From Oerskovia douganii (GTDB taxonomy: Bacteria; Actinomycetota; Actinomycetes; Actinomycetales; Cellulomonadaceae), in contig NZ_JACSPN010000001.1 of the NCBI RefSeq assembly GCF_015142735.1, positions 297,770 to 361,769 of the forward strand: a DNA stretch of 64,000 nucleotides, in the 5' to 3' direction. Positions 45,739-54,088 of this stretch are shown here, one piece after another. A model generated the notes under the pieces. That model searched no databases. It worked only from the letters and a program-made list of their open reading frames with translations, and was not told the origin of the DNA. A program made the translations under genes and the position numbers. How positions within the stretch are numbered: the stretch's first letter is position 1; each line of letters starts with the position of its first letter.

Positions 45739-46521
45739 TCAGTGGTGGTGGCCGTGCCGGCCGAGCGACTCCACGGGGGTGGCTCCCGGCCGGGTCCACT
45801 GCGGCACGGGTCGCGTGGTCGGACCCCAGCCCGCGACGCCGTCCGCGTCCGAGCGCCAGAACCAGCACGCGTCGAGCCCCGGCGGCCAGCCCTCGGGGTT
45901 GACCTCCCAGGCCTCGCCACGCCCGTGGGGCGTCATGTCGAGCAGGGCGAACGACGGGTTGGTGGGCTCGGTGCCCCGGCCCGTCGTGCGGTAGGTGAGG
46001 TACACGTCGTCCCCGTCGCGCAGGAAGCACGAGAGGTACCCCATCTCGCCACCGAGCGGCGCGTCCAGGTCCCGGACCGAGTACCAGGGCTGGCTGTAGC
46101 CCATGAACTCGACGAACGGGACGACCTCCTCCCACGCCCCCGTGGTGAGGATCGCGAACGAGACGTCGCGGGCGTTGAGGTAGACGGCGTCCCTCAGGTG
46201 CCAGGCCGTCCAGGTGCAGCCCTCGCACTGGCCTTGGTGCGGTGCGCCGTCGTGCCACATGTGCTGGTGGACCACGAGCTCGTCGCGCCCCTGGAACAGG
46301 TCCAGGAAGGGCACCGGGCCGTCAGGGCCTACGACCTCCGTGGTGCCGTCGAGGCTCACCATGGGCAGGCTGCGGCGGGCGGCCGCGATGGCGTCCCCCT
46401 CGTGGGTGTGGGCCTTCTCGCGGACCAGGAGCTCGTCCCGGGCGGCCTGCCAGGTGGCCAGGTCGACGACGGGCGGGCGGCCTGGCAGCGTCGTGGTCGG
46501 GGAGTCGGGCTCGGTCGTCAT
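45739..46521 (-). CDS. DUF899 thioredoxin-like family protein
   Basis: 260 residues: VVDLATWQAARDELLVREKAHTHEGDAIAAARRSLPMV, VPFLDLFQGRDELVVHQHMW, QCEGCTWTAWHLRDAVYLNARDVSFA, FVEFMGYSQPWYSVRD, then LSCFLRDGDDVYLTYRTTGRGTE. This is the DUF899 pattern, a thioredoxin-related fold whose chemistry is not established; Cys pair Cys-Glu-Gly-Cys is in the position of a redox motif. The C-terminus is His-rich (GRHGHHH). GGAGGACACC precedes the ATG. Confidence 0.85.
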   Translation of the reverse strand: MTTEPDSPTTTLPGRPPVVDLATWQAARDELLVREKAHTHEGDAIAAARRSLPMVSLDGTTEVVGPDGPVPFLDLFQGRDELVVHQHMWHDGAPHQGQCEGCTWTAWHLRDAVYLNARDVSFAILTTGAWEEVVPFVEFMGYSQPWYSVRDLDAPLGGEMGYLSCFLRDGDDVYLTYRTTGRGTEPTNPSFALLDMTPHGRGEAWEVNPEGWPPGLDACWFWRSDADGVAGWGPTTRPVPQWTRPGATPVESLGRHGHHH

Positions 46522-46652
46522 GGTGTCCTCCGTGCGGGGTCGGGCAGGGCAGCGGTCACCAGGGCAGACTCGGTCCCTCGTCGGAACTCATCGCCCGGTC
46601 GCCCGGTCCGGCGCGCGGGGGACGCCGCGGCGAGGCTCGCACGCCGGCGGTC

Positions 46653-47003
46653 TCAGTGGCTGCGCCGACCCCTCGAGGCGCCGAACGGCCCGCCCACGAA
46701 CAGCCCCAGGCCGAGCACGAAGCCGAAGTCGTACCAGTTGCCGTCGTTGTGCACCTCGTAGATGTTCACCGTGTCGGTGAACAGGGAGACGACGAACGTG
46801 ACGGGGACGATGATGCCCTGCCACAGGCCGAGCCAGAAGCCGGCGGGGCTGCCGTCGGCGGTCGGCGTGCCGACGTCCGGGTTGGGGCCGGGGGCGCAGG
46901 CCGCGAGCGCGAGCGCCGCGACGACCAGGGCCGCGGCGAGGGCGATCCGCCGGGTGCGCGGTGCCGTGCGGTGGGGCGAGACGTCGTCGTGCGTCGTGCT
47001 CAT
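46653..47003 (-). CDS. Small lipoprotein/membrane protein of unknown function
   Basis: 116 residues. A signal segment (about 18-36) ends in LALAAC with a lipobox Cys, but a second hydrophobic stretch (about 55-76, FWLGLWQGIIVPVTFVVSLF) and a third (about 93-106, FGFVLGLGLFVGGPFG) make it membrane-embedded. EVHNDGNWYDFGF sits between them. I have seen no named family; similar small proteins are common in actinobacteria. GGAGGTCGGCC precedes the ATG. It diverges from the next gene. Confidence 0.7.
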   Translation of the reverse strand: MSTTHDDVSPHRTAPRTRRIALAAALVVAALALAACAPGPNPDVGTPTADGSPAGFWLGLWQGIIVPVTFVVSLFTDTVNIYEVHNDGNWYDFGFVLGLGLFVGGPFGASRGRRSH

Positions 47004-47142
47004 GGCCGACCTCCTCGGTGGTGGGCCGTCTCCTGACGGTCGCTCCCAGCATCCGCCGCGGCGGTGGCGCGATCAACCGCACCGGCACGGCGGGCGGCGA
47101 CGCCTTACGCCGACGCCGGACGCTGCCGGACGTCTCCGCTGC

Positions 47143-47148
47143 TATCTT
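47143..47148 (+). promoter_or_regulatory. -10 element for a leaderless transcript
   Basis: TATCTT, 7 nt, then ATG 47156; no Shine-Dalgarno. Confidence 0.6.
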
Positions 47149-47155
47149 GCAGCGC

Positions 47156-47641
47156 ATGGATACCTCTGCCTGGCTGCCGGCGGTGCTCGGGATCGTCGGC
47201 GTGCTCGCGGGGTCCCTGGCGACGGGGTGGGCGCAGTCCCGCACGGTCGCCACGCAGGTCGGCGAGGCCGAGCGGATCCGGCTCGACACGCTGCGGCGGA
47301 ACGCCTACGCCGACTACATCGAGGTGAACACGCAGACGAGGATGGTGCTGGCCAGGCTCGCGACGGAGCTCACCCACGAGGGGAGGACCGGCCTCGCGCA
47401 GACGTTGGCGGAGCAGCTCGTGTCGCTCGCCGAGGCGAGGCTGTCGGCAGAGGCCCGCGTCGCCGTCGAGGGGGCCGATCAGGTGGTCGACGCGATCGAG
47501 GCGCTCCGTGTGACCTTCTCCGAGGACGGTGCGGACGCGGACGAGATCACGCCGGAGATGGTCGCGGCGGCCAACACCCGGTTCCGTGTCGAGAGCAAGA
47601 GGATCCTGCGACTGATCCGAGAGGACCTGGGCACCCGCTAG
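47156..47641 (+). CDS. Hypothetical protein with N-terminal membrane anchor
   Basis: 161 residues. One N-terminal hydrophobic segment (about 6-24, WLPAVLGIVGVLAGSLATGW), then a long amphipathic helical region (about 25-100) rich in Ala, Arg, Glu and Thr, and a Glu/Asp-rich stretch before a final helix. No signal-peptidase site is obvious, so it is probably anchored. I do not recognise the family. ATG 47156 is supported by a -10 hexamer 7 nt upstream. It runs in the same direction as the next small secreted protein. Confidence 0.7.
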   Translation: MDTSAWLPAVLGIVGVLAGSLATGWAQSRTVATQVGEAERIRLDTLRRNAYADYIEVNTQTRMVLARLATELTHEGRTGLAQTLAEQLVSLAEARLSAEARVAVEGADQVVDAIEALRVTFSEDGADADEITPEMVAAANTRFRVESKRILRLIREDLGTR

Positions 47642-47730
47642 CCCGCTTCGGGGCGGTCGGCCCGTGGGCCCGCTACGGTGGTGGCTCTGCACCGTCCCTG
47701 ACGTCGACGACGACCACCGAGGTGACCGCG

Positions 47731-48069
47731 ATGCCCCGCCGGACCGGCCTGCTCGTCGGAGTCCTGGCCGCGTCGTGCGGCGCTCTCGCGCTGGCTGCGG
47801 CGCCCTGGGCGACCGGGCGGGTCGCGATCCCGGCGCAGGGGCCGTGGATCGTCGCGGTCGACGGGTGGCCGGCCGGGATCGACGCCTGCGCTGAGGACCA
47901 CGCGGTCGAGTACGCCGTGACACCGCTCCCTCTACCGCCGCTCCCGACGACGGTCGCCCTCGTCCCCGAGGCCGGCCGCGAGGACGTCGAGCGTGTCGTA
48001 CGGTGCCTGGACCGGTACGTCCCGTCGTCGGGCATCGACGTGATGACGGTTCCTCCTGCGGCCTCGTAG
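47731..48069 (+). CDS. Small secreted protein of unknown function
   Basis: 112 residues with a signal peptide (about 1-25, RRTGLLVGVLAASCGALALAAAPWA). The mature part has two Cys (in IDACAEDH and VVRCLDRY) that could form a disulfide, and a Pro/Leu-rich middle PLPLPPLPTTVALVPEAG. No family recognised. GAGG lies 8 nt before ATG 47731; GTG 47722 is an alternative three codons earlier. Its stop codon is inside the stem of a terminator hairpin. Confidence 0.65.
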   Translation: MPRRTGLLVGVLAASCGALALAAAPWATGRVAIPAQGPWIVAVDGWPAGIDACAEDHAVEYAVTPLPLPPLPTTVALVPEAGREDVERVVRCLDRYVPSSGIDVMTVPPAAS

Positions 48070-48079
48070 GCCGCAGGAG
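48053..48079 (+). terminator. Terminator overlapping the stop of the small secreted protein
   Basis: CTCCTGCGGCC and GGCCGCAGGAG, a perfect 11-bp stem with a 5-nt loop. It separates this gene from the thiamine riboswitch promoter. Confidence 0.75.
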
Positions 48080-48135
48080 CGCCGAGCCGACCGCCGCCTG
48101 CCGGTCCCTGCCGACCGGCACGTCCTGGTGCCCGC

Positions 48136-48141
48136 TATCCT
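48136..48141 (+). promoter_or_regulatory. -10 element of the thiamine operon
   Basis: TATCCT; transcription would start about 48148, at the 5' edge of the TPP aptamer. Confidence 0.6.
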
Positions 48142-48145
48142 TCCC

Positions 48146-48234
48146 CCGAAGACACGGGGTGCCCGCTCCCACGAGCCGGGCTGAGATCACACCCGTCGAA
48201 CCTGATCTAGCTAGCACTAGCGAAGGGATGTCGG
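48146..48234 (+). promoter_or_regulatory. TPP (thiamine pyrophosphate) riboswitch
   Basis: The conserved THI-element blocks are present in order: ACGGGGTGCC, GGGCTGAGATCACACCCGT, GAACCTGATCTAGCTAG and GCGAAGGGA, closed by a GACA/TGTC P1 pairing. The AAGGGA of the last block (48223-48228) is also the ribosome-binding site of the gene that starts at 48237, so ligand binding can hide it directly. Translational control is expected. Confidence 0.95.
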
Positions 48235-48236
48235 CA

Positions 48237-49838
48237 ATGTCGCTTGCTGCCACCACACCTGCCCTGCCCACCACCGGGCCCGTACCCGCGTCCGAGGAGG
48301 TGCGGGGCCGCGCCCCGCAGCAGGGGGCCGGGCCCTCCCGTCCCCGCGTCCTGTCGATCGCAGGCACCGACCCGACGGGGGGCGCCGGGATCCAGGCCGA
48401 CCTCAAGGCGTTCGCGGCGCACGGCGCGTACGGCATGGCGGTCACGACCGCACTGGTCGCGCAGAACACGCACGGCGTCCGCTCCGTCCACGTCCCGGGC
48501 GCAGAGTTCCTCACCGAGCAGCTCGACGCGGTCTCGGACGACGTCGTGATCGACGCCGTGAAGATCGGCATGGTCGCCGACGAGGCCAACGCGCGGGTGA
48601 TCGCGACGTGGCTCGGCCGCGTGCGGCCGCCGTTCGTCGTGCTCGACCCCGTCATGGTCGCCACGAGCGGCCACCGCCTCCTCGACGAGGGGGCCGAGCA
48701 GGCCGTGCGCGACCTGGTCGCGCTCGCCGACCTCGTGACCCCCAACCTCCCCGAGCTCGCCGTCCTGCTGGGCGAGCCCGCCGCGACCACCTGGCCCGAC
48801 GCCCTCGCCCAGGCGAGGCGGCTGCACGCGGCGAGCGGCGCCGTCGTGCTCCTGAAGGGTGGTCACCTCACGGGGGAGGAGTCGCCCGACGCCCTGGTGG
48901 GGCCCGACGGCGTCACGACCTTCTCGGCGCCCCGCGTCGACACCGTGCACACCCACGGGACGGGGTGTTCGCTGTCGGCTGCGGTTGCGGCGCTCCGACC
49001 CCGGCGCGACGACTGGGTTGGCGCCGTGCGCGACGCGAAGACCTGGCTGACGGGTGCGCTGCGGGCCGGGGGAGTGCTGGCCGTGGGCACGGGCCACGGA
49101 CCCGTCGACCACCTGGCGCACCTGCCGACGCTGGGCCTGCGGGCGTTCTCCGAGGAGGCCTGGGAGCGGATCGCGGGCTGGCGCGAGGCCGTCGAGGGCA
49201 TGGGGTTCGTGCGGGCGCTCGCGGACGGGAGCCTCGCCGCTGAGGACTTCGGGTTCTACCTCGCGCAGGACGCCGCCTACCTGGCCGAGTACGCCCGCGT
49301 GCTGTCGCGGGCGAGCCTCCTCGCGCCCACGCCCGAGGCGCGGCAGTTCTTCGCGGGCGCGGCGGTCGAGTCGCTCGAGGTCGAGCAGGCGCTGCACCGC
49401 GACTGGCTCGGCGAGCACGCCGGGATGGACCGCGGTGCGGTCGAGGACGTGGACCCGTCCCCCGTGACGGCGGCCTACACCAACCACCTGCACGCGGCGT
49501 CGAACGGGTCGTACGCGGAGACCGTCGCGGCGCTGCTGCCGTGCTACCGGCTGTACGCGCACATCGGCGACGTCCTGGTGCGCCGGGCGGGGGACCTCCG
49601 CGGGCACCTCTACGCGCGCTGGATCGCGCTCTACGGCGACCCGTCGTTCGCCGAGGCCACGCGGACGGCGTGCGCGTTCGCCGACGAGGCCGCGCGCTGG
49701 GTGTCGCCCGCCGAGCGCGAGCGCATGCTGCGGGCGTTCGAGCTGTCCGCGATGCACGAGTACCTGTTCTTCGAGCAGGGGCTCGTCCGGCCGGGATGGC
49801 CCGTGCCGCCGGTCGGCCGGCAGGCCGCGCAGGTGTGA
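48237..49838 (+). CDS. thiD: Bifunctional ThiD-TenA: HMP/HMP-P kinase fused to TenA (aminopyrimidine aminohydrolase)
   Basis: 533 residues. The ThiD half (about 36-300) starts RVLSIAGTDPTGGAGIQADLKAF and carries VVLLKGGHL and THGTGCSLSAAVAA (anion hole); it phosphorylates hydroxymethylpyrimidine. The TenA half (about 310-530) has FGFYLAQDAAYLAEY, the nucleophile Cys436 in LLPCYRLYAHIG and the C-terminal Glu in MHEYLFFEQG; it salvages base-degraded thiamine pyrimidine. ATG 48237 is used because ATG 48228 lies inside the conserved aptamer end. A TPP riboswitch lies immediately upstream. The fusion puts salvage and phosphorylation of the same pyrimidine in one chain. Confidence 0.95.
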   Translation: MSLAATTPALPTTGPVPASEEVRGRAPQQGAGPSRPRVLSIAGTDPTGGAGIQADLKAFAAHGAYGMAVTTALVAQNTHGVRSVHVPGAEFLTEQLDAVSDDVVIDAVKIGMVADEANARVIATWLGRVRPPFVVLDPVMVATSGHRLLDEGAEQAVRDLVALADLVTPNLPELAVLLGEPAATTWPDALAQARRLHAASGAVVLLKGGHLTGEESPDALVGPDGVTTFSAPRVDTVHTHGTGCSLSAAVAALRPRRDDWVGAVRDAKTWLTGALRAGGVLAVGTGHGPVDHLAHLPTLGLRAFSEEAWERIAGWREAVEGMGFVRALADGSLAAEDFGFYLAQDAAYLAEYARVLSRASLLAPTPEARQFFAGAAVESLEVEQALHRDWLGEHAGMDRGAVEDVDPSPVTAAYTNHLHAASNGSYAETVAALLPCYRLYAHIGDVLVRRAGDLRGHLYARWIALYGDPSFAEATRTACAFADEAARWVSPAERERMLRAFELSAMHEYLFFEQGLVRPGWPVPPVGRQAAQV

Positions 49839-49848
49839 CCCGGGGCCC

Positions 49849-50121
49849 TCAGACGCTCGTCGCGCCGCCCGAGGGGTACGAGCAGTCGTACCCGGGCGGC
49901 CACCAGCGCCACGTCGCCGTGACCTCGTCGACCGCGACTCCTGCCGGACGATCGGTCGTGCAGCCGGCGCGCGCCTGGTCCAGCCCGACGGTCAGGTAGT
50001 ACACCGCAAGCACCCCCGTGAGGGCGACCATGAGGACGGTCAGCGCCAGGCGCAGGCGACGGTCGGAGCGACGGGCGGGCTCGTCCTCCCCGGGCCGCGG
50101 CGGGACCCAGTCCCAGCTCAC
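49849..50121 (-). CDS. Small single-pass membrane protein
   Basis: 90 residues: hydrophilic, acidic/Arg N-terminus starting SWDWVPPRPGEDEPARRSDRR, one membrane segment (about 24-45, LRLALTVLMVALTGVLAVYYLTVG), and an outside part with two Cys and WRWWPPGYDCSYPSGG. The Trp-rich N-terminal MSWDWVPP motif is seen in uncharacterised actinobacterial small proteins. GTG 50121 overlaps the qor stop (GTGA), so it is co-translated with qor. No function is known. Confidence 0.7.
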   Translation of the reverse strand: MSWDWVPPRPGEDEPARRSDRRLRLALTVLMVALTGVLAVYYLTVGLDQARAGCTTDRPAGVAVDEVTATWRWWPPGYDCSYPSGGATSV

Positions 50122-51152
50122 GACGCGACGCCCGGCGTCGGGCTGGTCGCACCGGCTGCCGGCTCGTCGCCGGGGACGAGCAGGACCTTGCCCGTGGTCG
50201 CGCGACCTTCCAGTGCGCGGTGCGCGTCGGCCGCGCGGGCGAGCGGGAACGTCGCGCCGATCCGCACGTCGAGGTCGCCCGACGCCACGAGCGCGTACAC
50301 CTCGCTCGCCCGGTCGAGGAGCTCGGCGCGCGTCGCGGTGTAGTCGTCGAGCGTGGGGCGCGTCGTGAAGAGCGAACCGCCCGTGTTGAGGCGCTGCAGG
50401 TCGAACGGTGGCACCTGGCCCGACGACCCGCCGAACAGCACGAGCATCCCGCGGCGGCGCAACGACGCGAGCGAGGCCTCGAACGTGTCCTTGCCGACCG
50501 AGTCGTAGACCACGGCGACGCCCTGGCCGCCCGTGAGGTCGCGCACGATCGCGGGCAGCTCGGCCGTGAGGTCGTCGAGCGCGGCGTAGTTCACGACGTC
50601 GGACGCCCCCGCCGCGCGCGACAGCCCGGCCTTGGCGTCGGTCGAGACGGTCGTGATGACGCGTGCGCCGCGCCGCACCGCGAGCTGGGTCGCGAGCAGC
50701 CCGACGCCGCCGGCCCCCGCGTGCAGCAGGACGTCGTCACCGGGCTGGACCGGGTACGTCGACGTCACGAGGTAGTGGGCCGTGAGCCCCTGGAGCCCGA
50801 CGGCCGCCGCGACGCGCAGGTCGATCGACTCCGGGACCGGGATCGCGACGTCCGCGGGCACGATCACCTGCTCGGCGTAGGACCCGGACGCGTTGGTCCA
50901 GGCGACGTGGTCGCCGGGCTCGAGGTCCGTGACGCCCGGGCCGACCGCCGTGACGACGCCCGCTCCCTCGGTGCCGACCACGTGCGGGTACTCCATGGGA
51001 TACACCCCGGCGCGCCGGTAGGTGTCGATGAAGTTGACCCCGGCCGCCGCGACGTCGACGAGGAGCTCGCCGGGGCCGGGGACCGGGGTCGGGAGCTCGA
51101 CGAGCTCGAGGACGTCGGGGCCACCTGCCTGGAGTGCCTGGATCGCGCGCAT
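50118..51152 (-). CDS. NADPH:quinone oxidoreductase (zinc-free MDR, QorA-like)
   Basis: 344-residue medium-chain reductase. It starts MRAIQALQAGGPDVLELVELPTP with GVNFIDTYRRAGVYP, the quinone-oxidoreductase signature, and has the Rossmann motif LLHAGAGGVGLLATQLA. Zinc ligands of alcohol dehydrogenases are absent. The C-terminus has a short acidic/Thr/Pro tail. ATG 51152 is preceded by TAGGCT at 6 nt on the minus strand, so it is probably leaderless. It diverges from the VOC gene across a large inverted repeat. Confidence 0.88.
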   Translation of the reverse strand: MRAIQALQAGGPDVLELVELPTPVPGPGELLVDVAAAGVNFIDTYRRAGVYPMEYPHVVGTEGAGVVTAVGPGVTDLEPGDHVAWTNASGSYAEQVIVPADVAIPVPESIDLRVAAAVGLQGLTAHYLVTSTYPVQPGDDVLLHAGAGGVGLLATQLAVRRGARVITTVSTDAKAGLSRAAGASDVVNYAALDDLTAELPAIVRDLTGGQGVAVVYDSVGKDTFEASLASLRRRGMLVLFGGSSGQVPPFDLQRLNTGGSLFTTRPTLDDYTATRAELLDRASEVYALVASGDLDVRIGATFPLARAADAHRALEGRATTGKVLLVPGDEPAAGATSPTPGVAS

Positions 51153-51158
51153 GGGGTC

Positions 51159-51164
51159 AGCCTA
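51159..51164 (-). promoter_or_regulatory. -10 element for leaderless qor
   Basis: TAGGCT on the minus strand, 6 nt before ATG 51152. Confidence 0.55.
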
Positions 51165-51194
51165 GGCGGCGCCGGGCCCCGGTCGACGGGTCGG

Positions 51195-51265
51195 GCCTCA
51201 CCGGGTGTGCAGGCCGGGCGGTCCGGAGCTCCGGCCAACGGCCCGAGCTGCACACTCGGTGAGGC
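51195..51265. repeat. 71-bp inverted-repeat structure between qor and VOC gene
   Basis: Left arm GCCTCACCGGGTGTGCAG (51195-51212) and right arm CTGCACACTCGGTGAGGC (51248-51265) are complementary at 17 of 18 positions. The 35-bp centre contains the perfect palindrome CCGGAGCTCCGG (51223-51234). It lies between divergent promoters, so it is more likely paired operators than a terminator. Confidence 0.85.
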
Positions 51266-51305
51266 GCACGGCCCAGGTGTCGGACCCGCGTGGCACGCTG
51301 CCCGC

Positions 51306-51677
51306 ATGGCCACCCACGCGCACGGCATCCATCACTCGATCGACTACCTCGAGCTCTCGGTCACGGACATGGCGGAGGCGCAGGCGTTCTACGCCGAGGC
51401 CTTCGGATGGGAGTTCGTCCCGTACGGGCCGGGCTACGCGGGCTTCCGGACCTCTGCGGAGGAGGGCGAGGCCGAGGCCGGGGGGCTGGCGCTCGCGGAC
51501 ACGGTGACGCGTGGCGGTCCTCTGGTGCTCCTGTACTCCGCCGACCTCGACGAGTCGGTGCTGCAGGTCCAGGACGCGGGCGGTCAGGTCGTGGAGGGGC
51601 CGTACGACTTCCCGGGCGGTCGCCGGTTCCACTTCCTCGACCCGAGCGGCAACGAGCTGGGCGTCTGGGGCGAGTAG
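51306..51677 (+). CDS. VOC (glyoxalase/bleomycin-resistance) superfamily protein
   Basis: 123 residues, one VOC module pair: HGIHHSIDYLELSVTDMAEAQAFYAEAFGWEFVPYGPGYAGF then GGPLVLLYSADLDESVLQVQDAGGQVVEGPYDFPGGRRFHFLDPSGNELGVWGE. The beta-alpha-beta-beta-beta pattern and final DPSGNELGVW are typical; potential metal ligands are in the first and last strands. The substrate is unknown. It is divergent from qor, and both may answer to the inverted-repeat region between them. ATG 51306 lacks a clear Shine-Dalgarno. Confidence 0.85.
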   Translation: MATHAHGIHHSIDYLELSVTDMAEAQAFYAEAFGWEFVPYGPGYAGFRTSAEEGEAEAGGLALADTVTRGGPLVLLYSADLDESVLQVQDAGGQVVEGPYDFPGGRRFHFLDPSGNELGVWGE

Positions 51678-51793
51678 GTCCCTGTTCGAGCGGGGGCCGA
51701 ACCCGAGGCTGGTCGGGCAGGCAGGGGTCCGGGCCCGACGAACCTCGGACTCGGCCCCGGTGGGCAACGCGGAAGAGAGCGTTCCCGATCGAC

Positions 51794-51817
51794 TGCATAA
51801 CTATGTATAGTTGTGCA
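51794..51817. promoter_or_regulatory. ArgR operator (ARG box pair) on the argC promoter
   Basis: A 24-bp near-palindrome, left half TGCATAACTATG and right half TATAGTTGTGCA, in which 10 of 12 base pairs match. It contains two overlapping ARG-box-like units, TGCAT-N4-ATGTA and TGTAT-N4-GTGCA. It covers the -10 element and ends one base before the last C/A/T preceding the ATG, so bound ArgR would block RNA polymerase. argR itself is six genes downstream. Confidence 0.8.
51806..51811 (+). promoter_or_regulatory. -10 element for leaderless argC operon transcript
   Basis: TATAGT, 7 nt, then ATG 51819; lies inside the ArgR operator. Confidence 0.65.
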
Positions 51818-51818
51818 T

Positions 51819-52895
51819 ATGACGATCACAGTGGCAGTCGCCGGCGCGTCCGGCTACGCGGGCGGGGAGATGCTCCGGCTGCTCGCGAGGCACCCCGAGG
51901 TCGAGATCGGGGCGCTCACGGCGCACTCCACCGCGGGCTCGGTGCTCGGGCTGCACCAGCCGCACCTGCGCTCGCTCGCGGACCGCGTGCTGCTGCACAC
52001 GACCGTCGAGCACCTGGTGGGCCACGACGTCGTCGTGCTCGCGCTGCCGCACGGCGCGTCCGGTGAGATCGCCGCCCAGCTGCCCGACGACGTCCTGGTC
52101 CTCGACCTCGGCGCGGACCACCGGCTCTCCTCGGCCGCGGACTGGACCGCGTTCTACGGCTCCGAGCACGCGGGCACCTGGCCCTACGGCCTGCCCGAGC
52201 TCCTGATCACCGAGCAGACCGGCGACGGGGTCGAGTACACCAAGCAGCGCGAGGTCCTCGCGGGAGCGCGCCGCATCGCCGTCCCCGGCTGCAACGTCAC
52301 GGCCGTGACCCTGGGGCTGCAACCCGGTGTCGCCGCCGGCCTGCTCAGCCCGGTCGACGTCGTCGCGGTCCTCGCCAACGGGTACTCGGGTGCGGGCAGG
52401 TCGCTCAAGACGCACCTGCTCGCCTCCGAGGGCCTCGGCTCCGCGCAGCCCTACGCCGTGGGCGGCTCGCACCGGCACATCCCGGAGATCGCGCAGAACC
52501 TGCGCTCGGCAGGCGCCGACGACGTCACGATCTCCTTCACGCCCACCCTGGTGCCCATGGCCCGCGGCATCCTCGCGACCGCGACGGCGCGCCTCGCTGC
52601 GGGCCACGAGGACCTGAGCGTCGACGCCCTGCGCCAGGCCTACGAGCAGGCGTACGCAGGAGAGCCGTTCGTCCAGCTCCTGCCCGAGGGCCAGTGGCCC
52701 ACGACCGCCATGACGCTCGGCGCCAACACGGCCCTGGTCCAGGTCGCGATCGACCGGGCTGCAGGCCGCGTCGTGACCGTGACCGCGATCGACAACCTCG
52801 TCAAGGGCACCGCAGGCGGCGCCGTCCAGTCCATGAACATCGCCCTGGGGCTGCCGCAGACCCTGGGACTCACCACCGAAGGGGTCGCACCGTGA
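51819..52895 (+). CDS. argC: N-acetyl-gamma-glutamyl-phosphate reductase (ArgC)
   Basis: NADPH-dependent reductase, 358 residues. The Rossmann start [25 protein letters not shown] is immediate, and the catalytic Cys lies in [19 protein letters not shown] near 155. [17 protein letters not shown] and the C-terminal [18 protein letters not shown] are family-typical. ATG 51819 is preferred; GTG 51813 adds two residues but falls before the predicted transcription start. It is the first gene of argCJBDFR; the stop overlaps the argJ GTG. Confidence 0.96.
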   Translation: MTITVAVAGASGYAGGEMLRLLARHPEVEIGALTAHSTAGSVLGLHQPHLRSLADRVLLHTTVEHLVGHDVVVLALPHGASGEIAAQLPDDVLVLDLGADHRLSSAADWTAFYGSEHAGTWPYGLPELLITEQTGDGVEYTKQREVLAGARRIAVPGCNVTAVTLGLQPGVAAGLLSPVDVVAVLANGYSGAGRSLKTHLLASEGLGSAQPYAVGGSHRHIPEIAQNLRSAGADDVTISFTPTLVPMARGILATATARLAAGHEDLSVDALRQAYEQAYAGEPFVQLLPEGQWPTTAMTLGANTALVQVAIDRAAGRVVTVTAIDNLVKGTAGGAVQSMNIALGLPQTLGLTTEGVAP

Positions 52896-54088
52896 CCGTC
52901 ACCGGACCGCTCGGCTTCCGGGCCGCAGGAGTCGCCGCCGGGCTCAAGTCCACCGGCGCCAAGGACGTCGCGCTCGTCGTCAACGAGGGCCCGCTCGACG
53001 TCGCCGCGGCCGTCTTCACGACCAACCGCGTGTTCGCGGCCCCCGTCGCCTGGTCGCGCCAGGCCGTCGCGGACGGGATCGCGCGCGCCGTCGTCCTCAA
53101 CTCGGGCGGCGCCAACGCGTGCACCGGACCCGAGGGCTTCGCCGACACGCACCACACGGCCGAGTACGTCGCGGACCTCCTCGAGGTCTCCGCGGGCGAC
53201 GTCCTGGTCTGCTCGACGGGACTCATCGGCGAGCGCCTGCCCGTGGACCGCCTGCTCGCGGGCTGCGACGCCGCGGCCGGCGCGGCCGACGCCGACGGCG
53301 GCCCCGACGCGGCCCTCGCGATCATGACCACGGACACCGTGCCCAAGACCGTCCTCGTCACGCGCGAGGTCAGCGACGAGCACAGCGTCGACGGCGCCAC
53401 GAGCTGGTCCGTGGGCGGCATGGCCAAGGGAGCCGGCATGCTCGCGCCGGGCCTGGCGACCATGCTCTGCGTCCTGACCACGGACGCCGTCGTCGACGCC
53501 GCGACCGCAGACGCCGCGCTGCGCGCCGCGACCGCGACCACGTTCGACCGGGTCGACTCGGACGGCTGCATGTCGACGAACGACACGGTGATCCTCCTGG
53601 CCTCCGGTGCGTCCCAGGTGCCGGTGACCCTCGAGGAGCTCACGGCGGCCGTGACCGAGGCGTGCGCGGACCTCGCACGTGCCCTGGTCGCGGACGCCGA
53701 GGGCGCCAGCCACGACATCGCCGTGACCGTCACGAACGCGAGCGACGAGACCGCGGCGCTCGCGGTGGCCCGCGCGGTGACCCGCTCCAACCTCTTCAAG
53801 GCCGCCGTGTTCGGCAACGACCCCAACTGGGGCCGCGTGCTCTCCGCCGTCGGGACCGTCCCCGAGGACGTCGCGCCGTTCGACGCGCTCGCGCTCGACG
53901 TGTCGATCAACGGTGTCCAGGTCTGCCGCGCCGGGGGAGTGGGCGAGCCCCGCGAGCTCGTGGACCTCGCCTCGTCCCGCGAGGTGCACGTCGAGGTCGA
54001 CCTGCACGCGGGCGGCGCCCAGGTCACGGTCTGGACCAACGACCTCACGCACGACTACGTCCACGAGAACAGCGCGTACTCCTCATGA
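52892..54088 (+). CDS. argJ: Bifunctional ornithine acetyltransferase / N-acetylglutamate synthase (ArgJ)
   Basis: Recycles the acetyl group from N-acetylornithine to glutamate, so no argE is needed. 398 residues from GTG 52892, coupled to argC. The self-cleavage site is [14 protein letters not shown]: the conserved Thr after Ala is the N-terminal nucleophile of the mature beta chain. FNCIT-type cores are present as [32 protein letters not shown] and [13 protein letters not shown]. Whether it also accepts acetyl-CoA (bifunctional) cannot be told from sequence. Confidence 0.96.
   Translation: MTVTGPLGFRAAGVAAGLKSTGAKDVALVVNEGPLDVAAAVFTTNRVFAAPVAWSRQAVADGIARAVVLNSGGANACTGPEGFADTHHTAEYVADLLEVSAGDVLVCSTGLIGERLPVDRLLAGCDAAAGAADADGGPDAALAIMTTDTVPKTVLVTREVSDEHSVDGATSWSVGGMAKGAGMLAPGLATMLCVLTTDAVVDAATADAALRAATATTFDRVDSDGCMSTNDTVILLASGASQVPVTLEELTAAVTEACADLARALVADAEGASHDIAVTVTNASDETAALAVARAVTRSNLFKAAVFGNDPNWGRVLSAVGTVPEDVAPFDALALDVSINGVQVCRAGGVGEPRELVDLASSREVHVEVDLHAGGAQVTVWTNDLTHDYVHENSAYSS

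Noticed and set aside
46762..48069. 435-codon frame merging the unknown genes at 47-48 kb
   Set aside because: Only the last 113 codons (signal peptide start at 47731) look like protein; the upstream part is the antisense of a lipoprotein gene and another frame of the 47156 gene.
48228..48236. ATG 48228 as start of thiD-tenA
   Set aside because: It lies inside the conserved 3' block of the TPP aptamer and leaves no ribosome-binding site; ATG 48237 has AAGGGA at proper spacing.
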